Source: Rhyacophila brunnea
Lineage: Eukaryota > Arthropoda > Insecta > Trichoptera > Rhyacophilidae
DNA: 64,000 nt
Reading direction: 5' to 3'
Assembly: GCA_022495005.1 (NCBI GenBank)
Contig: JAGYXB010001067.1
Coordinates: 620,001-684,000, forward strand
Shown piece after piece: positions 34,400 to 45,652 of this stretch; position 1 is the stretch's first letter; the number at the start of each line of letters is the position of its first letter. The notes below the pieces were generated by a model. The model did not search any database. It was not told the origin of the DNA and saw only the letters and a list, made by a program, of their open reading frames with translations. Made by a program: the position numbers and the translations under genes.

Positions 34400-35494
34400 T
34401 TAGGCATAAAGTCCACTAAAGCGGACTTGCGGGGCGCTCGCACTCATCGAAAATGCAACGTAATCAAATACGCCAGCGCACACTGGATTTGACGACGCAG
34501 TGTGCCCGCGTGCCCCATGATTCATCGTTTTTTGGCTTCTCAGCGATACGAATTAACGAAAATACAACGTAGTCCATTCATTGAACACGGCAAGCAAAAT
34601 CACGCTCCTCGAAGCGTCGTCGATAGACGGGCGAGAAGCAGTGGCGAAGGGTGGAGGTAGGCTGTTAAGATCCGCCATAAATAGTGCACATTAAACTTTT
34701 TCAGACATACATATTTGTTTTCATTGAAATAAGACTACAATTTACAGATAATGTTGGTTAGATTTTAAAATTCAGTTAAACCCCGAGAAACCAAGCCATA
34801 ATAGATAATAGCCAAAAAATACATGTATATCTATAAAATATCTTAAATTATGCAATTAAATCATACATAACTTTGAGTATTTTATAGATACAATAATATT
34901 TTTTATATATTATAGTTTGGTTTACGCAGGGCTTAATGAATTAAAAAAATGACCCAACAATATGTGTAACATGTAGTTTTAATCCAACGAAAACAAATAA
35001 CTAAGATTGAAAAATTGTGCACAATTATGTCGTATTGCCCAAATTAGACCAAATCTATTATGGTTTCGTTTAGGCAGGGCTTGATTGATTTTTAAAAATT
35101 AACTAACACCATCTGTAAATTGTAGTCTTAATTCAATAAAAACAAATACATATGACTAACATAGCTTAGTGTGCACCATTTATAGCGAATCTTAACAGCC
35201 TACCTCCACCCTTCGCCACTGGCGAGAAGCCATTATTTAATAACAGTGAACCCATTGTTTAGTTTGCTGCGTGTCCAATATTTCGCTGGTAGAATGATGT
35301 CATCGTGAATATTAATTACAAGCCCCGAGAAATAATATAATATTTTTATTGCTTTGTTATGAGAGACGCTGATAATAATTATTTTGTGCTTCTTGGGCCA
35401 CTTATTACATAGGTGAAGGGTAAAGCGCGGGTGGGAGGGGGCCTACTCAGTAGTGAGCGCACCGAGCGCTTTTTTGGTGGGCTTTATGCCTTAA
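34400..35494 (-). mobile_element. R4 TIR element copy 1, interrupted by R5
   Basis: Ends TTAGGCATAAAGTCCAC and (inverted) TTAAGGCATAAAGCCCACC. An uninterrupted copy in the opposite orientation lies at 49355-49853 (499 bp); this one is 504 bp once the nested element and its duplicated target are removed. The two halves match the reverse complement of that copy across the break. No ORF. The TSD could not be fixed, so the superfamily is unknown. Confidence 0.85.
34640..35220 (+). mobile_element. R5 long-TIR element, 581 bp, 10-bp TSD
   Basis: Ends AGTGGCGAAGGGTGGAGGTA and the exact inverted counterpart; similarity between arms extends about 150 bp (for example tgttaagatcc, gtagtcttaat/attaagactac-type words). 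Perfect 10-bp duplication GGCGAGAAGC at 34630-34639 and 35221-35230. The uninterrupted R4 copy has this word only once (near 49588-49597, inverted). Long TIRs and a 9-10 bp TSD point to Mutator-like elements. No transposase. Confidence 0.9.
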
Positions 35495-35689
35495 GACTCC
35501 TTTCCTTGAGGTTATATGGATAGTGGATACTATCCGTGGCTTTATCCAACTGACTTTATCTTACTTATTGTTTGTATTGTGCTTACGTCATGTTTACAAA
35601 CTGCAGTCTGCAATTTTGAATAAATATTTATTTAGCTACGTATTTTTTTCGACTTATACGAGGTATAAATGAGAACTCTGCTATTCTGA

Positions 35690-36140
35690 GCAGAGTTAAC
35701 CTAGAGAAAACTTAGAAATAGAGACCATCAGTTGTTTATTCTCCCAAGGTGCAGAAACAACCTGCCACTGGTAATGCCAATTGGGAGGGCGATAACTATG
35801 TTCAACGAAATTGCTTCGGGTGTTGATATAATCCACCTACGTGAGGATGAATATAGGTGGACGTTGTTTTATAAATTCTTAAAATAGGGCCTGCTTAACT
35901 CATCCGGTGTATTTCCTTGTACCTATCTAATTTATATTTTTTGTATGTACACATTTCTACTGTTAATAACTTACTATATATGTCTATTCTGATCTATCTC
36001 TTTTTTATGTAATACTGTTTAATATTTTTTCTTTGTTTCTAAGTGTCATGTTGTGAACGTCTTAAACTTATAATTTGTAATGTTCACAATATGTTAAAAA
36101 TAAATAAATTGAAATTGAAAAAAATTGAAAATTGAAAAGT
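35690..36140 (+). repeat. Non-LTR retroelement 3' part, copy 2
   Basis: Related to 28480-28815. The left half contains gtttattctcccaaggtgc and gaaattgcttcgggtgttga; the right half ends ttataatttgtaatgttcac and then a run of aaataaataaattgaaattg repeats, an A-rich tail of the kind that ends non-LTR elements. The coding part, if any, is not identifiable. Confidence 0.6.
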
Positions 36141-36629
36141 TTTAACAAATTATAATCTTAATAATTATTTAACTGCGGTACGTGTAATAAAATATCCGGA
36201 GCCAGAGTATAAGCTTCATAACTCTGCACTTTTTACTACACTGTACACCTGGCATAAAATTAGACCAAATATATTCACTTGTATTAAAATATGTAGTAAT
36301 AAAAATATATTTTTAGCATATATTACACCATTGTTACCCTAGAGGCGGATGCAAAGTTATGAAGCGTACTCTACCCTATGACAGAATCCGTATCTTATTA
36401 TAAACTATTGCTTTTGTTACTATCCGCACTCGGATGCCTTCTTACATTGTGGCGAGACATTCCAGTCTTTCCAAAACCCTAAATAATACGAATGGACATT
36501 TTCCCAAATTACATGTTCCTACATTCTTTTATTTTTAGCACTACAAAGGTCATAAGGCCCAATGATAGTACTATAAGGTAGTAAGTAATATAAGTAAAAC
36601 AATTACAAACACTAAATACGTAATATATT

Positions 36630-36705
36630 GTGACCTCACCGGGGAATTGAACCCAGAGCCGCCGGATGATAGGCCAGCGGCTTACGCACTTGACTATGAC
36701 AGCCG
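36630..36705 (-). repeat. tRNA-like SINE head
   Basis: On the minus strand ggttcaattcccc is a B-box and ctgtcatagtcaagtgcgtaa an A-box-like region, framing a degenerate anticodon arm. The opposing chance frames around it are shadows. It is judged a SINE relic. Confidence 0.55.
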
Positions 36706-37094
36706 TCATATTCTGCATTATTTCATCTTTTCTATTAATTATTTGTCTCGTGTGCTGTGTATCCTCCCAGTCATGATATTACCATTGTCATTGAAATTAA
36801 TGGGCCCACCAAATAACACCTACCACGAACCACTCCCGGTCTTAATCGGGAGTATCACGGGCTTCTACGTTTGGTTGTAAAGCATCAGTATTTTTTATGA
36901 CTTGTAATGTCTCAAGAGCAGTTGATCAAGACTTAGATTGCCATTCTTTCAATATTGTGCTTTGACTGAATTTACATGACTTTAAGTTCCAATTGCGCAT
37001 GGACGATATGAATACAGAGGCAAAATTTAAAAAAAAAATGGTAAGTAAATATAAAACCTAATAAAAAACTGCCGAAATAACCTGAAGAGATAGA

Positions 37095-37265
37095 TATTCA
37101 CGTTGACAGAATGACGCCGCAATTTGCCTTTGTAACGACCAGGTCGGATGATCTGATGGGTGCAACAGCTGGTTTAACCGACATGAGCAGCTCTTCCTTT
37201 TCCGTACACGTCCTGTGATTCTCTGAGAATGTGGTTTGCATCCTGTATTTCTCATCTATCGTCAG
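37095..37265 (-). pseudogene. Non-LTR element 3' coding tail, copy 1
   Basis: The minus strand reads QDANHILRESQ... followed by a shared 3' segment (gtcggttaaaccagctg, catcagatcatccgacctgg). Relatives are at 40495-40660 (minus) and 58770-58975 (plus), where the same place encodes C-P-C...NHILW-type zinc motifs. Cysteines are lost here. Only the 3' tail of the element is present in every copy, consistent with 5' truncation. Confidence 0.65.
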
Positions 37266-37719
37266 TCTATATACTCCCCAAAGAGTGCCTGGTCGTGACA
37301 ATGAATAGTCAGTGGAAAGCTTTCGTGGACGACAATGTATTGAGAAAAAGCTCAATTTAATATTTCGTATAAGTATATACAGGTATGTGGGCTTTGGTCT
37401 AATTGTCCTCCCGAAGGTGATGGTTTGTAAAATAGACATATCGAAATAAATAATTGTTTTTCAAACAATGTCTTCTTTACGTACAGTTCAGCTAGTACAT
37501 AAATTGTGTCTATTTTTAATTAGATTGAAATGATTAAGTAACTATAATTATTAATTTATACTTAAGTTCAAAAGAATAAAAATATGTAAAATGGTTGATA
37601 ATTGAAGCTATAAGCGAAAATGCAGGGTTTTCGATTGCAAACTTAAAATTATGATACAAAAATAATAAAAATCTACAAAGTGAATATGCAATAAATAAAT
37701 TTAATGGTCCTCTCATAAC

Positions 37720-37857
37720 TTACAGTAAATCACCTGTTAAAAAACCGCTCTGTACAACCTTAATAGCTGGATGGAAATCTTGCCACACCAGTGTTGCAAA
37801 CTGCGTCAGTTTTCCTGGGTGAATAATATGCTAGCTGTTATCAAAGCATCGATTTAC
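37720..37857 (-). other. Possible decayed exon
   Basis: The minus strand has a strong acceptor-like pyrimidine tract ending ttttttccag at 37858, then a 36-codon open frame (HIIHPGKLTQFATLVWQDFH...) to a TAA at 37720-37722. A TAG at 37831-37833 sits in that frame just upstream, so no frame is open across the whole interval. It may be a dead exon or retroelement remnant, or chance. Confidence 0.25.
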
Positions 37858-38074
37858 CTGGAAAAAAAGAAAATAAAATTACTAAACTACAGTAAATATA
37901 CTATATACTGCATAGAATTAATTTGATGTATCTGAGCATTACAGAGGATACATACTATTAATTATATTCGTAATGTTAATGTTCTTTTATATATATTTAA
38001 GTTATTTATATACATACAATCGGTGACGATTTTCTTCGACACTGACACTGCAATCGATTAGTCAGAAAATTTTA

Positions 38075-38305
38075 AAGGGTCCTCGAAACAGTTTAAACCA
38101 GTCATACATTTATTAATTTGTACTAAAATCGTAAATGTCATTTTAATGCGATCAGTCGGTGCGTCGTACATTACGGAGTGAGACAATTTAAAAGGGGGCC
38201 TCGAAACGGCATAAACCAGTCGTAAATTTATTAAATTGTATCTAGTGAATTCGTAAATACTATTTTAATGCGATCAGTCGGTGCGTCGTACAATACGTAG
38301 TAAGA
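38075..38305 (+). repeat. Two-unit tandem repeat, about 120 bp period
   Basis: The words cctcgaaac (38081, 38199), taaaccagtc and gcgatcagtcggtgcgtcgt recur 118-122 bases apart. The units differ at many positions and by small indels, so the duplication is old. No TIR or frame. Confidence 0.85.
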
Positions 38306-38665
38306 GTTATTCTGTACATTTTGAAATAATTGTAAATAAAATCACATCAATCAAGAAACATGGTTTAATTTTACACTAACAATCGCCCGCGAGAAATACG
38401 GAAAGAAAATGTAGACAGACAATAAAGAAATAGACGCTTCTGTACCCTCAGTCCTCACCTCACTTCTTATTGTTGCAAGTATAAATGGAGATATATACGC
38501 TGTGCAAGTTTCATCAATATAAAGTCAAGTAGTTTTTAAGTTATGTTATAAGTTATAACCAAACACACAGAGAGACAGACATTCCAATTTGATTATTAGT
38601 ATGGATATGACTAAGTATATACCTACAGTCAAAGACAATATAAGTCATTACGTAAAGAATAAAGT

Positions 38666-38991
38666 CTGTTTTAGACGAGACACCGGTGTCGCGCTCGATA
38701 TAATACAGGAAGCCATTGTATTCGAATAAAGGGGCCTTTGTATTAGGTTTATGAACGCCTAAGAGCTAAAGTGTCCGGTACACTTTTCCGTCGGCCGCTA
38801 CATTCTCAAGCCGCTGATACACTTGTTTTTATTACCGCAGCCAGTTTTATGTTCTAATTTATAACGCGAAATTATGCATTGACTTATTAGCTCTGGGGTT
38901 TTCATAAAAATAATACAAAGGCCCCTTTATTCGAATACAAAGGCTTCTTATATTATATACGAGCTGGACACCGGTGTCCCGTCTTAAACAG
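38666..38991. mobile_element. TIR element with palindromic GACACCGGTGTC ends
   Basis: The inverted arms begin CTGTTTTAGACG / CTGTTTAAGACG, then each holds the 12-bp palindrome GACACCGGTGTC (or ACACCGGTGTC), then a long inverted block including attcgaataaaggggccttt, identical in both arms. The interior is about 100 bp. The flanks gaataaagt (38657-38665) and ctctaaagt (38992-39000) share six of nine bases, an eroded 9-bp duplication, which fits a Mutator-like element. No ORF. Confidence 0.75.
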
Positions 38992-39330
38992 CTCTAAAGT
39001 ACGAAAGGTAAGGAGTCTTGTAAGGTTATATTCTAACATAAAACGGTGGATAGATCGTATCACATGATATAGTTTGATATATCTTTTAAAATGTGTAACA
39101 TTAATTTAAACGATCCAAGCACCTCTAATTAGCATATTATAATGTAAACGCGAATCCCCTGTGGATTAATGTGTGAATTATATAAAGCAACAATATATAT
39201 AGATAACCTTTTGGCGGTAAACAACTTAACCCTCCAAACTCAATTATAATGTTCCACGTATTGCTATAAACATATCTAATTATCACGGTTACCAACTAAA
39301 CATATCCATTTTCCTGTTAATTCAAAAGAG

Positions 39331-39355
39331 ATATATATATATATATATATATATA
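39331..39355 (+). repeat. (AT)n microsatellite
   Basis: Twelve consecutive AT units. Confidence 0.95.
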
Positions 39356-39479
39356 ATTTGAAAGCATTTAATTATGATAATAAATTGCGAATTTTCCGTG
39401 TCAAAATAAATTGGTTTTCGGCAAAACGTGGTATAATTATCCATCAAGTACCCAATTAATATTACATTTTTGTTTACAG

Positions 39480-39879
39480 TAAACATCTTCTTTTGGTGAC
39501 GTCTTCTGTCGAATTACAGTGCCTGGACCAGTCGTACCTGATTCTTGAACATCGATACATTTACGGAGATTGCGTAGAGTGTAGACAACAGCATTTCATT
39601 ATGCCTACATCTTTGCTGACCTCTACCTTGGCCCGCATTATGAGGAAGAGCAATGCGCAAAATATGGACGAAGTATGCAGCATTCTGTGCCGACATTTTT
39701 TACTGTTAGAGCAAATTTGTGATATGCGTTTATCTAACTTAATTGGCCGACCCGCCACGACGGACCCCCTATGCCCAAGTCCCCAGGCAAGAGCACTGCC
39801 CGCACCGCTGCTTGTGGAGGCTATAGCTACGCATGTACTGCGATGCGTTCATCTAGCGAACGAAAAAATGCTCGAATGA
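39480..39879 (+). CDS. Probable 3' terminal exon of an unidentified host gene
   Basis: The interval is preceded by an acceptor-like ttttgtttacag. Reading from the second base gives KHLLLVTSSVELQCLDQSYL onward, 132 codons, to a TGA at 39877. Composition is protein-like (Leu, Cys, Glu, Arg rich; several amphipathic helices such as LLTSTLARIMRKSNAQNMDE and PAPLLVEAIATHVLRCVHL), and the GC content is above the surroundings. The annotated start is a splice site, not an ATG. No domain was recognised; the helical look would suit a large scaffold or HEAT-type protein, which is only a guess. Upstream exons were not found in the window. Confidence 0.55.
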
Positions 39880-40160
39880 AGACTATTGTCACGTATTGTG
39901 GTATAGAGACCACGGGTAGGTACTATTATGGATGAATAATGAACAGGACACTCTGAATACCTGGCGCGTCATAATTTGATTGATTGATCTCCCGTCAAAA
40001 GGGAAGGTAACAATGGTTTTGAGTGAAAGCCGCGGGACATAATGTGAACAGTACCGCGGACTGCAATATTGCATCATCCGCATTCATAAATTAGGGTGGT
40101 CACCCTCTTTATAGGTAGTCGGTGCATTTTATGATGGATTTATAAAGAGGCGGATTAGGG

Positions 40161-40166
40161 AATAAA
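40161..40166 (+). promoter_or_regulatory. Candidate polyadenylation signal
   Basis: AATAAA about 280 bases after the TGA of the exon ending at 39879. It would give a short 3' UTR if that exon is terminal. AATAAA is common by chance in such AT-rich DNA. Confidence 0.3.
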
Positions 40167-40494
40167 AAAAATATTAATAATATCAACAAGTTTTTTTAAT
40201 AAATGCCAGAGGCCCTACACGCCATTCACTAGACCAGCAAAACGATACTGAAGTTAATGGTACCAGAACCTACGTTTGTTGTAAAGCATTTTTTTTTATA
40301 ACTGGGAATGTCTCAGGAACGATTTCCCAATACTGAGGTTGCCATACGCTCGACTGTAAGTTAAGAACATTCACGTAATCAATGGTTGAGTGCGTTGTGT
40401 TGTGTTTATGTTGAGTGTAATATGTAACAAAAGTAATAATAATAGCTATTACAAAACTGCTGAACTATCTAACTAAGTGAAAAAGTCTTTACGT

Positions 40495-40660
40495 TGGCAA
40501 TAAATGCAAACAAAAATGGGATTTATGGCGACCAGGTCGGCCGGTCTGATGAGCCTAATAATTGGTTAAACCGACTTGAGTAGCTGTTTGTTCCCTTACC
40601 GTATAAATTTTAGGATATTTCCAGAGGATGTGGTTTGCTCTGTCACATGGACATGTTTAA
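40495..40660 (-). pseudogene. Non-LTR element 3' coding tail, copy 2
   Basis: The minus strand encodes TCPCDRANHILWKYPKI, a C-x-C...H zinc-type tail, followed by the 3' segment shared with 37095-37265 (gtcggtttaaccaattatta, catcagaccggccgacctgg). It lies between the two candidate host exons and could be an intronic insertion or intergenic. Confidence 0.7.
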
Positions 40661-40863
40661 CGGGTAACAAGAACAAGCACGTATAACTTCCCAGCAAAGT
40701 CACCGTACCCAGTCGGGTAGTGACTGATGTAATTATCCGGAGACAAAGTGGTTATCTCCATTCGCCATTTTATATTTTGAAAAAAAAAAACATATAATAT
40801 GTGTATCTGGGAGAACATATAATATGTGTGGAGGCATCCCATTTTTTTCTGTCATGTCTTTAC

Positions 40864-41114
40864 CAACATCATCATTAGATGGATAGTCAGCTTCCTCATA
40901 CAACAGTAATTTTTGACCATCAATATGGAGAGGCGGCGTATGATAAAAGTCACCGACGTCCACGCGTTTGAGGTCGCCATGTACCTGTATACTCGCAAAA
41001 CGACACAGTAGTGTGTCCTGGTGTAACTGAATAATCTCTCTTAGCCCATACAATAAATGTATGGTTTGAGATACATTACATAAGACGGCGTGCAGCGGAC
41101 TGAATTTAAAGTAC
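40864..41114 (-). CDS. Probable internal exon of an unidentified host gene
   Basis: On the minus strand an acceptor tcttttctcag precedes the exon. The frame runs 83 full codons (YFKFSPLHAVLCNVSQTIHL, LYGLREIIQLHQDTLLCRFA, SIQVHGDLKRVDVGDFYHTP, PLHIDGQKLLLYEEADYPSN...) and reaches a donor-like G|gtaaag at 40863. Exon phase is one leading base and one trailing base. Composition is convincingly protein-like. No domain recognised. The frame stays open past the donor to 40733, but that part is low-complexity and looks intronic. Neighbouring exons were not found. Confidence 0.55.
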
Positions 41115-42642
41115 CTGAGAAAAGAGTCGGCGCGTCTTTCGCCTGCACCCTTATCGGTGTACCTGTGTACTTTTCAATGCAATCATTAAGTTAAAACTAT
41201 ATCGAAAATCAAAACGATGATAGGAATAATTTGTTTTGCAGTTTTTGTCTTCGCCAGAGCCCCTACAGAAATAAACTATTATTTTGGACGCAAACCTATA
41301 AACAAACGATCGTTTTTTACGGTAGGTATAAGTATATAAATGTTTTATGAATGAAATGAATGAATGCAGGTGGCGAGGACGAAATATAATAAAGAATTTA
41401 AATATTATGTTTCGAATCAATATTTCATGAATTATATATTATACAATATAAATCTCGTAATTATATGTACAGAACTTTTGAGACCATTGATTAATAATAA
41501 TTTACAATAAATAAACAGTTTTGCATTCGACATAAAATTAAAAATATTAATTTTATTAAGACAACTCTTTAAAGGTTCTTTGGCAAATCGATGTAAGGTT
41601 GCTGAAATTATTTATTTACTCCACAATAACTTATTAATTATTATAATACCCGCTATACCAATTTTTATGATCAAGGTTTCTCTGAAAATCAACTTAACAA
41701 ACAAAACGTACCGACTAGGAAGAGTTAAAATTTTTAATAATAATTATCGTAACTTATCCACTTTAAAACATTATGTAGAATTAAATACTTGTTTTAAAAG
41801 TAACGACCCAAATGTAATACTACACCCTCATCATAAGTAAATTATTATGATTTATATTTTTTTCCAAGCCCGGTAGAGTATCCTAATCACAACGTTACCT
41901 CAACCTAAAATTGTCCCCGGCAGGTTAAGCCGCCCTCGGAGACACAAATGGATAAATCATGTCTGGCCAACACCTTTTGGATAATCTATTCAGACCATCA
42001 ATCTGTCCCCGCGATGCAAAAACACGCGGCTCGTGATTTACCGTGGTTCAAGATTTTTTTGGAAGCCAGCGAAAGAATACATGTCCCCGCGCCGGTGCAA
42101 TTTTTTGGGGTTCCGATAATCCAATCCGTGCAGCTCAATTTTTATCTCGTATGGTAAAAATTTTACATGATGATCGATGCTTGCTCCAAAACATTTCTAT
42201 TTATTTGAGAGTATGCAGTTTTAGTTACATGGAGGTTAATTGAAGAAAATATTTAGATTCATTAGTTTAATTTCACCTTTACACACGTTACATTTTATTA
42301 TACTTATGTAAAGATAGAATTAAAATAAATAAGCATAAGTGATTTGCATTAGAGTGTAATATTTTGGAAGACGTTTCTATACGATGGCTCGGACTGATAA
42401 GAGAATGAATTTATTAAACTATTAATAATAAGAAATGGAAAAATGCTGTCAATTGTAATGCATACCTAAGTACTATCATTTCCCTCCATTTTGGTAAGTG
42501 AAAACAGACTGTCACTTTTATTTTGTTGTCTGGTTTTTCGTCTGGATTCGGGATGTGGAGGTGAACAGATAACACACCGGAATTGTTTTGGAAACGGCAA
42601 GGTATATTTACGTTAATATTATATAATAGTTACATTTTTAAT
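41115..42642. other. Non-coding stretch, no gene seen
   Basis: If the exon at 40864-41114 is real, this would be intron or upstream sequence of that minus-strand gene. Plus-strand frames at 41580, 41948 and 42043 have no motif and overlap each other. Confidence 0.4.
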
Positions 42643-42946
42643 AATTTAATTTTACGGAGGACGAAATTGGCGTGTTCGCGATTTAGCTGTTTGTAGCGTT
42701 CTGCGCACCAGCTTGTGTTTTTTTCCAACGAAAGCCGTCGTCGAAAAAAAAGCGACGTTGCAAATCTTCAACGGTTATAATCTACTCTACGGCATTGCCG
42801 GCTCGGCTCTGTTATTATTATTTATTTTCGTAATCAGCGCTTTACTATTTGTTGGGTTTGATACCGATTCGGGCCTCTCCAGATACACAGAGACATCCCC
42901 AAATGGGGACCATACGGGGGTGCCACAGTACCTACATATTGCCTGA
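42643..42946 (+). CDS. Unrecognised open frame with one membrane-type segment
   Basis: An open frame of about 100 codons between stops, without an ATG. It reads FYGGRNWRVRDLAVCSVLRT, later NLLYGIAGSALLLLFIFVIS (a clear hydrophobic, helix-like segment), then ALLFVGFDTDSGL and a polar end. It could be an internal or first coding exon of a membrane protein, but no firm splice sites or family signature were found. The chance alternative is real. Confidence 0.25.
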
Positions 42947-43049
42947 TATACATAACTTAACAATGTTATTCGAAAGAACGTGGCATAATTCTACATAATA
43001 CTCCATAACTTGCTTACTACATAATAACCTACAATTTAATAGTGCCCTT

Positions 43050-43170
43050 CTATTGAGTCGTGGGTTTCAGATTTGAATCTCGGATGTGGTAAATTTACAT
43101 GTTGTTTTTCAATATTGGGCTCAAGAGCAAGTGGCAAACATCCATTACTTGTAAAAAAAACTGATAAGGT
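43050..43170 (+). repeat. SINE copy, 5'-truncated
   Basis: Matches the SINE at 1560: gtgggtttcagatttgaatctcg (B-box region), then aaatttacatgttgttttt, gagcaagtgg and acatccattacttgtaaaa. The head before the B-box is poorly preserved. Confidence 0.65.
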
Positions 43171-44791
43171 GACCAAATCGAATTGTAAAGCCAATAAATA
43201 AACTACTCTGAATCAATTCAAGTACCTAGGTATCTACTGTTATACTAAGTAGAACGTACATAAAATGAGGAACAGCGCTGAAAACCCATTTAAATGTGAT
43301 CACCATCATCATAGTGGGCCAACAAGGCGGGCGGGTCTTAGGGTCTTAGCCAAGAACTTCTTCCAACTCAGTTGACACCGTTCAATCACCGGAGTCTGTG
43401 ACTGCCAATGCAGAACTTCCCTCGGCGGTTGAGTCTGTTCATTCTTGGTACATGACAGCATGCCAGTTTAACGAATGAGGAGATACATTCCTCTTGGAAG
43501 AGATTGTAGACCTTCAAGTTATGCCGAGTACCCTACAGTTCTCTTTCTAGCATGAGCATGTACATCCTACCGAGCATCTTCTTCTAGAATATGTTGAGTA
43601 TTTAAATGCGATAGTTTGTTAATATACAGTCAGAAAAAGACTAATTATTAGATTATTATACATTCATTGGAGAAAAATAATTAAAATTTGGGCAAAAACT
43701 TTCAAAATATTCTCTATAATTAATTATATCTATTGCACAAAATATTTCAATGGTTTTGTATTAAGTTTCTCAAGATTGTGCAAATAAAGGGTTCTCAAGG
43801 TTTATTTCCTGTTCCGTTTACAGCTTTGCTCAAAAGCCAAAAAATATTAATGGTCAAGTACTTTTAATAATTCAAAAAAAAGTAATGGGAAACTAAAAAA
43901 AATGCACAATGTAAATCATTTCACAGTAAATTTATTCCGCACGGGCCGCGGGCCAGTGATGTACGCAAACAATTCCGCTGAGAGGTAGCACCGCTGCATG
44001 AGTGCGCGAAAACGTACTCGTAAATTTTTCTGCTCGGCCACTTTTATCGCGTGCAGATTTTTCGAAATAATAAAAAAATATTTATCCCAAAGGCGCGGCG
44101 GGCAAGTGCAAGCGGTTTTGATGAAAAATAATGATTGTTTTGGATGGCGCATTGTTTGGACTTTTGTGTGTACATACCTCGGCCCAACTATTCATATTGT
44201 GTGAAAATTTTGAAGTTATCGCTGACAGGTAAAAGCGGAATCCTCTGCGAATGATGGTCAAAATAAACACGGGCAATGCGCTGGAACATTTGCACTGCAT
44301 TAGGTCAGTTTTAATGTACATATGGTGAATTTTAACATAGGAACGTTTTGTAGCCCTGACGTGAATGAATGGTATATGAATTTTAGTTAATAAAAAAAAT
44401 AGCCGAGCATATAGGATTACACAGGGTGGAGATTATATAAACCGACTTTTTACGAGGGATGAGGCAAACATTTAGCTCGTTTATGTATAACAAATAATCT
44501 TTAATATCAATACGAAAGTGACAATGAAGATATAAATTTCTTCGTTTGGCAATGACCGCTTTATGATGGTCAAAGACAAAGGCAAAATTATTAATTATCA
44601 TTTAATATTGAGATGTTTATAGCTCAGCCAAATATCAAAGTGTTTTTATCTATCCAAATGTTTCTGAGAGAATGTAACTTGCAAGACAGTATAAATTATA
44701 ATACCACATGGTTGACACTAACTTGTGATATTATGTACCTGCCCATTATGAATAATATGTATTTTTTTATATACTTACTATAATCATTAAT
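43171..44791. other. Non-coding stretch with GC-richer patches
   Basis: Patches at 43310-43480 and 43935-44120 (acgggccgcgggccagtgat, aaaggcgcggcgggcaagtg) stand out in GC. Frames there overlap on both strands and show no motif. Possible conserved non-coding or old repeat DNA. Confidence 0.4.
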
Positions 44792-44799
44792 CTTTTAGG

Positions 44800-45644
44800 C
44801 AGTGGCGCACCCAGGGGGGGGCAAGGAGCCCTGGCACCCCCCAAAAATGAAAATAATCAGAATGATTTTAAACATTGAAATTGAAAGCCAATAAACTATA
44901 CCTTTGGGCTTAGACAAATAAAAACACGGCAAAATAATGATTTGTAATAATTCTCCAGCACCCTTTTTACAAAAAAATCTTAGATTTTAATTTCTAACAC
45001 AAAAATTTGGAAACACTAAAGTCAGTTTTTTTTTAGAAACCCAATCCCTAGTGGAACTGTCAACAAATTCTCGGTGTCCACCGGAATTCCGGGTCATGGC
45101 TGGGGAGGGCTGACAGGGGTCTAGTCTGGGGGCCCGGGCTGTGGGGGACCCGGCGTGTCGGGTTGACCAGATAAGTGAGATAAACAAACATCATAAATTA
45201 GCTTTAATAGTAAAAAAAGTCGCCTGCGGCGCTATTATACTTCATGGCCATGAACATTTTCAATTACTTATATAATTGTGCAATATATTTTTTGATTATT
45301 ATGTGTCAATACTCGACAGCTCCATTATTAAAGTAGATGTATTAAAAATCGCCAATAATTCACTGTGTAAGTACCCTTAATTTGAACTAAAACACAATTT
45401 TAAAAACGTTAATGTAGTGTTTCACACTGCCTTTAATCTTAGCGGTAGGTAGGGGGCCCCCAAAATATCCTAGCCTGAGGGCCCGCTTCAGGATGTGGGG
45501 ACCATGGTGTAGGTACACCGAGTGCAATAGACAAAATACCAATAAACGAGAAATTAGGCTGTGAAGAAGAAAAAGAGCCTATAGGACTAATTTAAATTCT
45601 CCTCCTTGGGCCCCCTCCAATATTAAATCCTGGGTGCGCCACTG
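44800..45644 (+). mobile_element. hAT-like element, 845 bp, perfect 8-bp TSD
   Basis: Ends CAGTGGCGCACCCAGG and its exact inverted counterpart, flanked by a perfect duplication CTTTTAGG (44792-44799 and 45645-45652). Interior is GC-mixed, with gggggcccgggctgtggggg and an inverted match, gcctgcggcgct, to the hAT at 15996-16825. No transposase; the minus frame at 44987-45187 is not hAT-like. The perfect TSD implies recent insertion. Confidence 0.93.
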
Positions 45645-45652
45645 CTTTTAGG

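Noticed and set aside
43310..43600. Possible protein fragment on the minus strand at 43.3-43.6 kb
   Set aside because: Frames are interrupted and no family pattern was recognised.
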